A stretch of 64,000 bases of DNA. Origin: Streptococcus sanguinis. GTDB lineage: Bacteria; Bacillota; Bacilli; Lactobacillales; Streptococcaceae. The notes under the pieces are model-generated. The model had not been told where the DNA came from, searched no databases, and worked only from the letters and a program-made list of their open reading frames with translations. Positions 9,176 through 18,200 of this stretch are shown here, piece after piece. The stretch is taken from assembly GCF_900475275.1 (NCBI RefSeq), contig NZ_LS483364.1:1364001-1428000 (forward strand), in the 5' to 3' direction. The first letter of the stretch is position 1; each line of letters opens with the position of its first letter. Position numbers and translations under genes: made by a program.

Positions 9176-9562
9176 TTAAAGACTCTTCTCACGAATGACT
9201 TCCACCTTGTAGCCATCAGGATCTTTTACAAAATAATAATTAGGCGGGTTGCCAGGAAGACCCTTTGGATCTGTCACTTCATATCCTTTGGCCTTGTGCT
9301 CAGCATGCAGACCTTCTAAGTCTGGCGTGCTAAGTGCCACATGAGCAAAGCCATCCCCAATCACATAAGGACCATGGTCATAGTTATAGGTCAGTTCCAG
9401 CTCATAATCATCGCCTTCCAAACCTAGATAAACGATAGTAAACTGATAATCTGGAAAATCCTTGCGACGAAGCTCCTTAAAACCAAAAGCCTCTGCATAA
9501 AAAGCGATAGACGCTTCCAAATTCTCCACACGCAAACAAGTATGTAACATTTTTGATGCCAT
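9176..9562 (-). CDS. gloA: Lactoylglutathione lyase (glyoxalase I)
   Basis: A 128-residue VOC-fold protein. Two beta-alpha-beta-beta-beta modules carry the metal ligands expected of glyoxalase I: His in MLHTCLRV, Glu in ELELTYN, His in FAHVALST, and Glu in YKVEVIRE. It would detoxify methylglyoxal thiol adducts. Streptococci that import glutathione carry this enzyme. It stands alone between pgdA and the ketopantoate-reductase-like gene, on the same strand. Confidence 0.92.
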   Translation of the reverse strand: MASKMLHTCLRVENLEASIAFYAEAFGFKELRRKDFPDYQFTIVYLGLEGDDYELELTYNYDHGPYVIGDGFAHVALSTPDLEGLHAEHKAKGYEVTDPKGLPGNPPNYYFVKDPDGYKVEVIREKSL

Positions 9563-9674
9563 AATTTCACCTCATTCTTTCTTGTTTATTATTATACCCT
9601 ATTTTGGGCAAAACTTATATTAAATTTTTAAAAAAGTAAGTAAAAGCAGATAAAAAGCAAACCAATAAGGCCTG

Positions 9675-10613
9675 CTAAGAATTGTTTTTCAAAAAATGTT
9701 CAATGAAGTCGCTATACGAATTCCATTGAGGCATGAGAATGCTTTCTTTCTCCGCACTTCTTTTGATTTCAAAATATTGGTCAACCCATTCGGCATAACC
9801 TGAATGCATATGATTTGTGACCATTTCGGCAACCAAAGGCTGACTCAACATGAACTTCATTACTGGAACTAAGAGAAATAGGGGCAGGGATAGATATTTA
9901 GTAGGTTTATAACGATGTTTAGGAATGCCATATCGCTGACAGAGTTCTAAACCTTCTCGCCAAGCGCAAATCATCTTTCGAATTGCTTTTTTATCTTTCA
10001 AGAGTGCATCAAAAGACCCCACTTCTGCAACTGCACCTGCCATTACCGCCTCCTGAAGGCAGTGAACCTTCATCCAAGAAGCCAAGTTAGGCATAGCATC
10101 AATGCCTATCCCACTAGCTGTGAAAATAGGAGACAACTCTGATGTATAAGAATCATCATCAAGTAACGTAGCTTCTTTGAAAATGATAGCTTGGATCCGA
10201 CCATCACTCTTTCGCCCTCCTCCAACAGAAGAAGGAAAAGCTAACGACACCTGCTTTCTGTTCAAATAAGAAGGAATCTTGGAGTTGATATTCCAGTTAT
10301 TCTGTAAAATAAGTAAATGAGCTTTTTCCTTTATAGCCGCTAAATGATTCAATGCCTGCTCTAGTTGCAAACTATTTACCGTTAAGAGAATCAGGTCATA
10401 GTCTTGATCAATACTCGTCACCAATGGCGGCTGGAAATGATGTTCTTTATAGACCTGTTCGTCTTTCCTTAAATCTTTAATAGAAAGTGTGAAGCCTTGC
10501 TCTAAAGTCGACAGCTTATGTTCTCTAACTAAGACAGTAACTTGATGCTGATTAGACAGTAACCAAGCGTATGTCAAACCAATTGTGCCAGCACCATAAA
10601 CCAAAATGTTCAT
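9675..10613 (-). CDS. Ketopantoate reductase-like (ApbA/PanE family) oxidoreductase
   Basis: A 312-residue protein beginning MNILVYGAGTIGLTYAWLLS, the NADP-binding glycine-rich loop of the ApbA/PanE family. SSVGGGRKSDGRIQ and a helical C-terminal domain follow. PanE reduces 2-ketopantoate to pantoate on the pantothenate path. This sequence is a divergent family member and its substrate is not assured. It begins 15 bases after the ciaH stop, so it may be read through from ciaRH. Confidence 0.75.
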   Translation of the reverse strand: MNILVYGAGTIGLTYAWLLSNQHQVTVLVREHKLSTLEQGFTLSIKDLRKDEQVYKEHHFQPPLVTSIDQDYDLILLTVNSLQLEQALNHLAAIKEKAHLLILQNNWNINSKIPSYLNRKQVSLAFPSSVGGGRKSDGRIQAIIFKEATLLDDDSYTSELSPIFTASGIGIDAMPNLASWMKVHCLQEAVMAGAVAEVGSFDALLKDKKAIRKMICAWREGLELCQRYGIPKHRYKPTKYLSLPLFLLVPVMKFMLSQPLVAEMVTNHMHSGYAEWVDQYFEIKRSAEKESILMPQWNSYSDFIEHFLKNNS

Positions 10614-10628
10614 ATTAAGCCTCTCCCG

Positions 10629-12020
10629 CTATTTAACAGAACGCTTTTTCGTTTCTTTCAGGAGCAGTTTAACTTCAAAGACCGTACCTTTTGGTTTGTT
10701 GTCCTTGACATAAATAGAGCCTTTGAAAGCATCGACAATCTGCTTAGCCAGAGAAAGCCCCAGACCAAAGCCACCTTTCTGACGGGTCCGAGCCTTGTCC
10801 ACCCGATAAAAGCGATCAAAAATCTTCTTTTTATCTTCATCGCTGATACCAGGACCATTGTCCGCCACTCGGAAAATAAGGTAGCGATCTGTCGAAGTAG
10901 CCATGACACTGATTACGCCATCATCATCTGTGTACTTGATAGCATTGTCAAATAGAATGGTCATCAGTTGTTTGAGAAAAATTTGATCGGTCACAATAGG
11001 GTGCTTGATCATATTTTCTGAATGAAAGGCTTTTTTATTCTCCCTTGCGATAATACAGTAATTAGCAAAGGTCGTATCAAAAAATTCTGGTTCAACTTCA
11101 CCATATTGTGGCTTGATGCCATCATCGCGGCGGGCCAGGTTGAGCAGATTGGTCGTCAGCAAGCGCATATTCCGTACTTCATCCAAGCTAGAAGCAATAT
11201 TTTCACTGCTCTGCATTATTGTAGCTTCAGGCTTACGAAAGAGCGTCTCTAAGCGGCTCTGCAATACTGCCAGAGGAGTCCGTAGTTCGTGACTGGCATT
11301 TTCCACAAAAGCCTTCTGCTTCTGGATACTTTCCAGCAGAGGCTTGACACTCATCCGAGCAAGGTAAATACTGGCAATCAGGGAAATTCCCCAAAAGCTG
11401 ACCATGACCATGGCAATCAACTGCTCATGCTTGCTGCTGGTCTGCTCCAGCTGGCTGATACTAGTCATGACCACAGCGTACTTGATATCAGGATACTCAT
11501 TTTTAGGATCAATATCAAAGAGATAAGCCCGATAGCTCTCCGTTTGGCCAAAGCTGTTACCAATCACAATTTCCTTGATTTGATTTAGATAGGACTTGTT
11601 AAACTCTAATGAATTAAAGTCCAGAAAACCATCGCTCTTGCTGGTGGAAATATTTTTATAATCATCATCCAAAAGCAGGGCAAAAGTATTAGAGCTGACA
11701 TTTGGCGTAGTTAGATTGTTAGGCTTAGGCTCTTCATCTGAATCACCATCTGGCTCTTTACTGCTTTTAGGACTTTTAGAATTGACCTTATTGCTTGGAT
11801 CAGACTGCTGGCCTGTCGTCCGATAGGCCAAATCAGCTACTGAACTAGGATCATTACTCAGGTTTTTCAGATTTTCATCAACTGACGTATAAAGGCTGGA
11901 GCGCATAACCTGAATAATAATCAAGGTCATGGCTGAGAAGATTAATGTAAACAACCCAAAATAGCGAATGAAATAAGAGAAATCATCCGCATAAAAGGTC
12001 TTCTTGATTTTATTCAGCAT
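10629..12020 (-). CDS. ciaH: Sensor histidine kinase CiaH
   Basis: The membrane sensor of the CiaRH system, which in streptococci influences competence, beta-lactam tolerance and envelope stress. Two transmembrane segments (about residues 19-40 and 200-222) enclose an extracellular sensor domain. A HisKA domain follows with phospho-acceptor His about 244 ([10 protein letters not shown]), and then a HATPase with the N box (DNAIKYTDD), ADNGPGIS and a GFGLGLSL lid. At 463 residues it is a little longer than the pneumococcal protein. The extra length fits a hydrophilic, low-complexity Ser/Lys/Pro/Asp stretch at about residues 70-105. Its start overlaps the ciaR end by 11 bases. Confidence 0.95.
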   Translation of the reverse strand: MLNKIKKTFYADDFSYFIRYFGLFTLIFSAMTLIIIQVMRSSLYTSVDENLKNLSNDPSSVADLAYRTTGQQSDPSNKVNSKSPKSSKEPDGDSDEEPKPNNLTTPNVSSNTFALLLDDDYKNISTSKSDGFLDFNSLEFNKSYLNQIKEIVIGNSFGQTESYRAYLFDIDPKNEYPDIKYAVVMTSISQLEQTSSKHEQLIAMVMVSFWGISLIASIYLARMSVKPLLESIQKQKAFVENASHELRTPLAVLQSRLETLFRKPEATIMQSSENIASSLDEVRNMRLLTTNLLNLARRDDGIKPQYGEVEPEFFDTTFANYCIIARENKKAFHSENMIKHPIVTDQIFLKQLMTILFDNAIKYTDDDGVISVMATSTDRYLIFRVADNGPGISDEDKKKIFDRFYRVDKARTRQKGGFGLGLSLAKQIVDAFKGSIYVKDNKPKGTVFEVKLLLKETKKRSVK

Positions 12021-12684
12021 CTTTTAAAATGTAGCCGACACTACGAAGAGTATGTAGGTTTTTCGCAAATGCCGTTCCTTTCAGTTTTTTACGAATCTTT
12101 GAAACGTACACTTCGACAACGGAAACAGTGGTATCACTGTCAAAGCCCCACAGACGGTCAAAAATTTGAGTCTTAGGCAAGATTACATTTTGATTTTGCA
12201 GGAAATAAACCAAGAGGTCGAACTCTTTACCAAGCAACTCTACGTCTTTACCAGCCTTCGTGGTTGAATTTGTAGATAGGTTGACAGTTACATCACCATA
12301 AGAAAGAGTATTCTCGTTGAATTTACCAGCGCGTTTCAAGAGCGCCTGGATCCGCATTTTCAGTTCTTCCAAATAGAAAGGTTTTGTCAGATAGTCGTCA
12401 GCTCCGAGCTCAAAGCCATGTCCTTTGTCATCCAAGCTTTCCTTAGCTGTCATGATGAGAACAGGTGTTGTAACTCCTTTTGCTCGGAGATCTTTCAGCA
12501 CTTGGAAACCGTCCTTTTCAGGCAGCATGAGATCCAGCAAGATGAGGTCATAAACACCGCTTTCTGCTTCATATAGACCTTCTTCACCATCAAAAACCTG
12601 CATTACATCTGCAAAATCATCTAAAAAATCAAAAACTGAGTTTGACAGTCCAAGGTCATCTTCTACCAATAGAATTTTAATCAT
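12010..12684 (-). CDS. ciaR: Response regulator CiaR
   Basis: An OmpR-family response regulator of 224 residues. The receiver domain has the acidic pair VEDD (residues 8-10), phospho-acceptor Asp51 (LILLDLMLP) and Lys in LTKPF. The C-terminal winged helix includes [15 protein letters not shown] and [16 protein letters not shown]. The ATG at 12684 follows a GGAGG site, and the longer reading with a TTG start would put that site inside the gene. It overlaps ciaH, so the pair is co-translated. I found no clear copy of the known CiaR repeat (TTTAAG-N5-TTTAAG) in its own promoter region. Confidence 0.96.
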   Translation of the reverse strand: MIKILLVEDDLGLSNSVFDFLDDFADVMQVFDGEEGLYEAESGVYDLILLDLMLPEKDGFQVLKDLRAKGVTTPVLIMTAKESLDDKGHGFELGADDYLTKPFYLEELKMRIQALLKRAGKFNENTLSYGDVTVNLSTNSTTKAGKDVELLGKEFDLLVYFLQNQNVILPKTQIFDRLWGFDSDTTVSVVEVYVSKIRKKLKGTAFAKNLHTLRSVGYILKDAE

Positions 12685-12750
12685 TTTTCTTTCCTCCAAT
12701 AAAACTTTCCAAGATTATGTCTTTTGGTTTTTGTTTTATTTGCTATTCTT

Positions 12751-12759
12751 ATTATATCA
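12751..12759 (-). promoter_or_regulatory. ciaRH promoter (extended -10)
   Basis: A perfect TATAAT (12751-12756) is preceded by TGA, making an extended -10 element. No good -35 hexamer is found at 17 bases. It lies about 65 bases upstream of the ciaR ATG. Confidence 0.6.
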
Positions 12760-12788
12760 TGACTTGGGTCAAAATCAGTAAGTTTTTT

Positions 12789-13271
12789 CTACGACTGCGA
12801 CGTTTTATTTTCTTTTGTCGACTTATTATTGTTCTTGTCCGATTGTTCGTTTGTGTTCGTTGAAGACTTTTTCTTGTTTTTCTTCCCGTTGTCATTTTGC
12901 TGAGCAGAAGAATTCTTGCTCTTGTCATTGTCAGACTGCTGGCCGTCTTGAGGCGGCATTCCTTGGTCTTGACCGTTCTGTCCTGGACCACCATCCTGCG
13001 GCTGCATGCCATTACCTGGTCCACCATTTTGACCATTCTGACCAACTTGTGGCGGCATTCCATTTCCTGCATCCTGGCCATTCTGACTCTGCTCCGGTGC
13101 TCCAGGCATAGTAGCTGGCTGTTGAATAGCTGATTGCTGATTGTTTGTACCGTGAATAGCTGTCGCAAGACCATAACCGCCCAGAAGTCCGACTGCTAGA
13201 GCACCACCCGTTGCAACCGTCAGCCACCATTTAGTGCTTTTTTCTACAACAATCATTTTTTCCATATCCAT
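12789..13271 (-). CDS. Gln/Asn/Gly-rich membrane-anchored protein of unknown function
   Basis: A 160-residue protein with one hydrophobic segment at about residues 15-38 (WWLTVATGGALAVGLLGGYG). The rest is low complexity: first Gln/Asn/Gly/Pro repeats built on units like NGMPPQ and QNGQ, then a Ser/Asn/Lys-rich tail. The topology suggests a short cytoplasmic N-terminus and an extracellular disordered tail. There is no lipobox or LPxTG. The start follows GAAGGAA. It lies directly upstream of ciaR on the same strand, about 100 bases away, and the ciaR promoter sits in the gap. I do not recognise a family; a surface or envelope role is inference. Confidence 0.75.
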   Translation of the reverse strand: MDMEKMIVVEKSTKWWLTVATGGALAVGLLGGYGLATAIHGTNNQQSAIQQPATMPGAPEQSQNGQDAGNGMPPQVGQNGQNGGPGNGMQPQDGGPGQNGQDQGMPPQDGQQSDNDKSKNSSAQQNDNGKKNKKKSSTNTNEQSDKNNNKSTKENKTSQS

Positions 13272-13451
13272 TTAATATGTTCCTTCTTTCTTTTGTAAAT
13301 TTTTCTATCTGTTTCTATCAAACAAGAAGCTAATGCAGCTTACAAGTCATCCCATACACATCCTTTCACTTGAATAGCATTATCATATAGATTTTTACTT
13401 AAACAGGACTGAATTTTTTCTTAAAAAAGGCTGAAAGATAGGGAAAATAGT

Positions 13452-14255
13452 TTATGAAAAGTGCTTTTTCAATATACGGCTATATTTATCTAATAAAAGA
13501 AAATCAGCTAATCTTGAAGACAGAAGATTGAGTTTAGCAAATAAAGATGCCCCCCGCCCCATCAGGATGACTCTTTGATGAGACTTAATACCTTTTAGCA
13601 AAGCTAGGCAAACCTCGTCTGTAGTTGAAATCTTAATCCCCATCTCTTTCCAAACAGGATGGTAAGGCTTTTCTGAGGGTGTATCCGCAGCATTGGGACA
13701 AAAATAGGTTAAATACACCTTTTTCCGCTCCTGTTTTAATTCGCGATTCATTGATTCAATAAAAGAAAAAATCCCTGCGCGACTAGCCACATCTACGCTA
13801 TAGTAAGGGAAAGCGAGCCGCCCATCTGCAAAACCGCCAGAATGCACAATTGTAGCACCTTTTTCATTTGCTAATAAGGGCAGAAAAATCTTGCTAATCA
13901 GAATGGCGCCAGATAAATTGATTAACAGTGTCTGCTCTATGTCCTCAAAGGAATGCGCTGACAAAGACTTTCTTACATCAAAACCAGTTGCATTGATAAC
14001 AATATCTATACATTCCGACCACTCTTGTATCTCTGATACTACATTTTTTAGAGACTCTTCACTTGTTATATCCACTGATCTTATTGGAATAAAAGACGAA
14101 AATTCTTGCACAAATATCTTTAACTTATCTATATCTCTTCCTAAGAGAAATAACCTAGCACCTGCTTGATGAAAAGCACGTGTATAGACTCTTCCCAAAC
14201 TGCCACTTGCACCAATAATTACAACCTTTTTATTTTTAAAATAATTATCAAACAT
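13452..14255 (-). CDS. Short-chain dehydrogenase/reductase (SDR)
   Basis: A 267-residue classical SDR. The cofactor loop reads VVIIGASGSLGRVY (TGxxxGxG type), NATG stands for the NNAG motif, and the active-site Tyr/Ser lie around VHSGGFADGRLAFPYYSVD. The usual YxxxK spacing is not clean (YYSVDVASRAG), so the catalytic Lys is uncertain. The substrate is unknown. I choose the ATG at 14255, five bases after GGGGA, over the one four codons upstream, which has no ribosome site. It is the last gene of an Xre-SMR-SDR group. Confidence 0.8.
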   Translation of the reverse strand: MFDNYFKNKKVVIIGASGSLGRVYTRAFHQAGARLFLLGRDIDKLKIFVQEFSSFIPIRSVDITSEESLKNVVSEIQEWSECIDIVINATGFDVRKSLSAHSFEDIEQTLLINLSGAILISKIFLPLLANEKGATIVHSGGFADGRLAFPYYSVDVASRAGIFSFIESMNRELKQERKKVYLTYFCPNAADTPSEKPYHPVWKEMGIKISTTDEVCLALLKGIKSHQRVILMGRGASLFAKLNLLSSRLADFLLLDKYSRILKKHFS

Positions 14256-14270
14256 ATAATTCCCCATTCT

Positions 14271-14597
14271 CTAGTGAGTCTTTTGTGATAAATTCAATAA
14301 AACAAGTCCGACAATAACTAGACTTATCCCTAAAAGGCTTACAGCTGTTACTTTTTCGTGCCAAAGCAGAATAGATAATATCGTTGTCCCTACTAGACCT
14401 ATTGCAGACCAAATAGCGTAAGCTAGATTTAACTGAATGCCCTTTAAAGATAGAGATAAAAAGAAAAAGCACAAGCCATAAAACATCAAAGCAAGGCAAC
14501 CGAAAAATAGTTTCGAAAAACCTTGAGATAGTTTTAAAAGACTTGTGGCGGCAATTTCAAATAGAATTGCGAGAGATAAATAAAAATAGTAAAACAT
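14271..14597 (-). CDS. Small multidrug resistance (SMR) family transporter
   Basis: A 108-residue protein with four transmembrane helices. The membrane-embedded Glu14 (LAILFEIAAT) and the conserved AYAIWSAIGLVGT in helix three mark the EmrE/SugE-type SMR family. It would form an antiparallel dimer that exchanges protons for cationic drugs or guanidinium-like compounds. It starts after an AGGAGG site. It follows the Xre gene by 55 bases and precedes the SDR gene directly, so one transcript is likely. Confidence 0.9.
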   Translation of the reverse strand: MFYYFYLSLAILFEIAATSLLKLSQGFSKLFFGCLALMFYGLCFFFLSLSLKGIQLNLAYAIWSAIGLVGTTILSILLWHEKVTAVSLLGISLVIVGLVLLNLSQKTH

Positions 14598-14652
14598 TGT
14601 TTTCCTCCTAATATTCTAAATAACTAAAAAGTTAGCAGGAAAATCAATAGAG

Positions 14653-14937
14653 CTATCCGAGAGATGAAACAAAGCAAGTCCAAAGTGTACAGGCATTTGT
14701 CAAAATCATTGATTTTATGCTCGAATCTTTGGAGATAGATAAAGCTTTTCGACCACATAGCTCATCTAATGAAATCTGGTAAAAATCGGCTAGACGAATA
14801 AGACTTGCACTATCTAGAATCGTCTTATCATTTTCCCAGTTCGAGATGGTCTGCCGAGTCGTCCCTAGTGATTCTGCAATCTGAGCTTGACTATATCCTT
14901 TTTGCTCCCGTATAAGCTTCAATTGTTTTCCTAACAT
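14653..14937 (-). CDS. Xre/Cro-CI family transcriptional regulator
   Basis: A 94-residue protein with an N-terminal HTH_3 domain (about residues 5-60: LKLIREQKGYSQAQIAESLG, then TRQTISNWEND). The C-terminal 30 residues have no recognised domain and look as if they may be the remnant of a longer protein. It starts after AGGAGG. As the first gene before the SMR transporter and the SDR, it probably regulates them. Confidence 0.85.
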   Translation of the reverse strand: MLGKQLKLIREQKGYSQAQIAESLGTTRQTISNWENDKTILDSASLIRLADFYQISLDELCGRKALSISKDSSIKSMILTNACTLWTCFVSSLG

Positions 14938-15036
14938 TATCTTTTCCTCCTCATCATACTTATTTTTTAGTTGTTTGGCTAGATGAAATTCTTTAACATT
15001 AGTGATTATTGTAGGTAAAAATTCTTTGACATGGCT

Positions 15037-15065
15037 ATTATAACACGATTTACGTTTATCTTAAA
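15037..15065 (-). promoter_or_regulatory. Promoter of the Xre-SMR-SDR group
   Basis: TATAAT (15037-15042) is preceded by TG one base upstream (extended -10), with a weak -35, TTTAAG, 17 bases further upstream. It lies about 100 bases before the Xre start codon. Confidence 0.55.
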
Positions 15066-15125
15066 ATACTTGCCTATCTAAAACATTTGATACATCTATC
15101 AACCATTTGCCCCAAAAATCCTCAG

Positions 15126-15157
15126 TAAAAAAGACTGGGACGAAATTGTCTCAGTCT
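15126..15157 (-). terminator. Terminator of the antigen I/II gene
   Basis: On the minus strand AAGACTGAGAC pairs with GTCCCAGTCTT (one mismatch) around a short loop and is followed by TTTTTT. It lies about 50 bases after the stop codon. Confidence 0.85.
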
Positions 15158-15204
15158 TGATTTATCATGTTCAAAAGCTCTGGATGCAGGAGCTGCTTAT
15201 CTTT

Positions 15205-18200
15205 TTATGACTCTTTCTTAGAAAGACGGAAGCTGGATGAAGCTAGCAAGGTCGCAAAGCCAAGATAGGTGAGAAGAGTGCTCGAACTGCTTCCAGTTTT
15301 AGGCAGTTGACCTTGACTGGTTTGGTAGCTGACAGATAGCTGCATGTTGCTTGCTTGCTTACTTGCAGATCTTGGATACTGCAAAGTCTGGTTTGAAAGA
15401 TGCTCAAATTTCTGTGCTGTTTGAATAGTAATTTCTGCAGGAGGTGTCGAAACACTAACCTGATTGGACTCTATCCGGTATTGATTATTAATCAGCAAGC
15501 TGAAATGATTGGTATAAGTTCTGCCTGAATACAAGAGTCGACCGACTGCTGCTGGAGCTAGGGTCTCGGTCGCAGAATTCAAGTCAGCATTGTAGCGTTC
15601 AAGCAGACCTGGTGCAGCAACAAAAGTCAAAATTCTGCTGCTCGGATCATAAGAAACCTCGTAACCAGGACTTTTCGCTCTAGTAGCTTCTAGATCTAAT
15701 TCAAAACCTTCTGGCAGGCGATCTTCCAATACGAAAGAGTGAATTGGCAAGCGATAAGCAGGCAAAGCATCCGTTACCAGATTAAGGACAGCAAAACTTC
15801 CATGGCTAACCTCTTGTTGATGAATATTCTTCTTGGACTCATCCTCCAACTCTTCTCTGACTTTTAACTGGATAAAGAGCTGGTTATAGTGATAAGTTTG
15901 AGTCGGCGCTTGCGGACGGCTTGGCAAAGCTTGATAGCTAGGCTCAGCCGGCTTTTGAGGAAGTTCTTTATAGGTCGGCTTGTCAGGCTCCTCAATCAAA
16001 GGCAGGTCACTTTCTCTGACAGGTGACTGGGGCTCAGGCTGAAGAACTGGTTCTTTAGGGAGCTGTGGTTCCTGCAGATAGCTTGGCTCCTGAGACAGGT
16101 CCTCTAAAGCAATTTCTTCTTCATAAGCAGGCGGTTTCGGTGCTTCTCCCGCGCTTGCTTCAGGATCTTTTTGAGGTTTTTCTGGTTCTTTCAAATAAGA
16201 TGGTCGTTGAGGTTCCTGTGGCAGTGGATTTTCGACCGGAGCTTGCGGAAGGCTCAGCAAGGGCTGCTCCTTCTCATAGGTCGGCTCTTCAACTGCAGTC
16301 GGCTCTGTCAATAGAGAAGGGGAGCTAGGTTCTTCTGGCACTTCCTGATAAACTGGCTTTTGAGGTTGAAGCGGCTCAGGCAGATAAGTTAGCTCTTGCG
16401 GCAGACTTTCCAAATCTCTTTCCGGTAGAACTGCTGGCTCCTCAGGCCGATTTGGAAGAGGAAGAGGCTGAGTTTCTGTCGGCTGGCTAGGAAGTTCTTG
16501 ATAGGCCGGCTGATCTGGCTCTTCTGGCAAGGGTTGATAAACTGGCTGACTCGGAAGAGGCTGCAAGGCCTTGACTTCCTCATAAGCCGGTTCCTGAGGT
16601 TGAGCAACTTCTGTCGGAGCAACAGGCTTCATTGGAACACCTTTGGCTTTAATATCAGAGTTAAATACAAACCAAGCAGAACCCCGGTTTCGTGAACCAA
16701 TGTCAAAGGAAATGACATCGCCTTGCGCCTTACCGACAATAGCGCCATACCAGTTATAAGGACTAGTAGGTGTATCCCACTTGTTGTGCTCAAAGCGAGA
16801 ACCTTCCCGCTCAAAGTTAATAGAAATATCAGCGTGAACACTAGTATCTGGGTGAACATTAATGGCAGAGCCTGTAATAGGAATATATTCACCATTAAAA
16901 TTCTTGATATATTCAATCGCAACTTTGTTCGTATTTAAAGACGAGAAGCTGACAAGCGAGCCTGTCATATCAAGCCTTTCTCCCGCCTCATCGAAAAACT
17001 CAGCTTGAACATTGACCCGAGAATGGCCATAAAAATCCAAGGTCCAGACAGTCAAGGTCGGATCCTTAACTAAGAAAACTGGCAGCTTATCCTGACTCTT
17101 CGTTGATTCTTTCAGAGTATAAGTGTAGACAACTTTAGCGATTTTCTTGCCCTGAATACTGGAATTTTTGATATTAGTATAAGTAGCTACCAGAGGCACA
17201 TCTTTTTGTAAAATGACTTTAGTCTGATGTTCTTTCCCTTTTAAAACACTGGTCAAAGCAGTTATTCCTTGTTGATCCATTCCCCAAGAACGAACCTCAT
17301 CAGTCAGCTCATCATTGGTATAGGTTCTAATAGAGGGATCAAGCGTCAAGACAGCCTGGGGCTCAGATTTGAAAACAAAAGGCTGGCTTTCAACCTTACT
17401 GAGATAACCTTCTTCATTTTTCTTAGCTTCAGCTTCTTGCAACTCTCTCTCAAAAGTTACAAGAGCTGCATCATACTTAGTTTTGGCTGTATCATAGGCA
17501 GCTTTTGCCTTCTTATATTCTTCCAAGAGCTTATCAAAGTCAGCTTTCAAGCGGGCATTTTTTCCCTTAATGCTTGCATTTTCCTGCTCAATCACTGCGT
17601 TCTGCGCTGAAATAGAAGCAAGGTTTGCCTCATAGTCTTCTTTTAGTCTTTGATTTTCTGCTTCAATCCTTGCAAGATTTGCTTGGTAGGTCGCCAAGGC
17701 TGCCTGATAAGCAGCTAATTTATTCTTGTTTTCTGTCTCAATCCGAGCAGTCGCCTCCTGATAGGTAAGTAAGGCTTTCTCATATGCTTCTCGACTTTTC
17801 TGATTGCTCTCGGTGATTCGAGCCACATCCTGCTCATATTGAGCTAATTGATTTTTATAAAGCTCTTGTTTTTCCTGATTTTGCTGACGAATCTGGGCGT
17901 TTTCAGCTTCAATGGCAGCATTACGGGCTGTTACTTCTGCTTTTTCTGTCTCATAGGCAGTTTGGCGCTTCTTATTTTCAGCTTGGACACGCTCAAGTTC
18001 AGATTGATAGGCAGTCAAAGCTGCTTGATGATCTCTCGCTTTGGCATCATTGGCCGCCTCGATTTCAGAGCGATTCTTTTGATAAGCAGCTAATTTGCTC
18101 TCATAGTCTTTCTCTGCCGCTTGATTTTTTTGACGAATCTCAGTCAATCGCTCTTGATATGCTGCCAAATCAGCCTGATACTGCTCCTTTAAGGCAGTAT

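Noticed and set aside
12752..13174. Long minus-strand frame overlapping the Gln/Asn-rich protein
   Set aside because: It is a frame-shadow of a low-complexity gene; it is Met/Arg-rich and lacks a start with a ribosome site.
15126..15160. AAGACTGGGACGAAATT as a possible mobile repeat
   Set aside because: Within this window it forms an ordinary terminator stem and I see no second full copy or target-site duplication.
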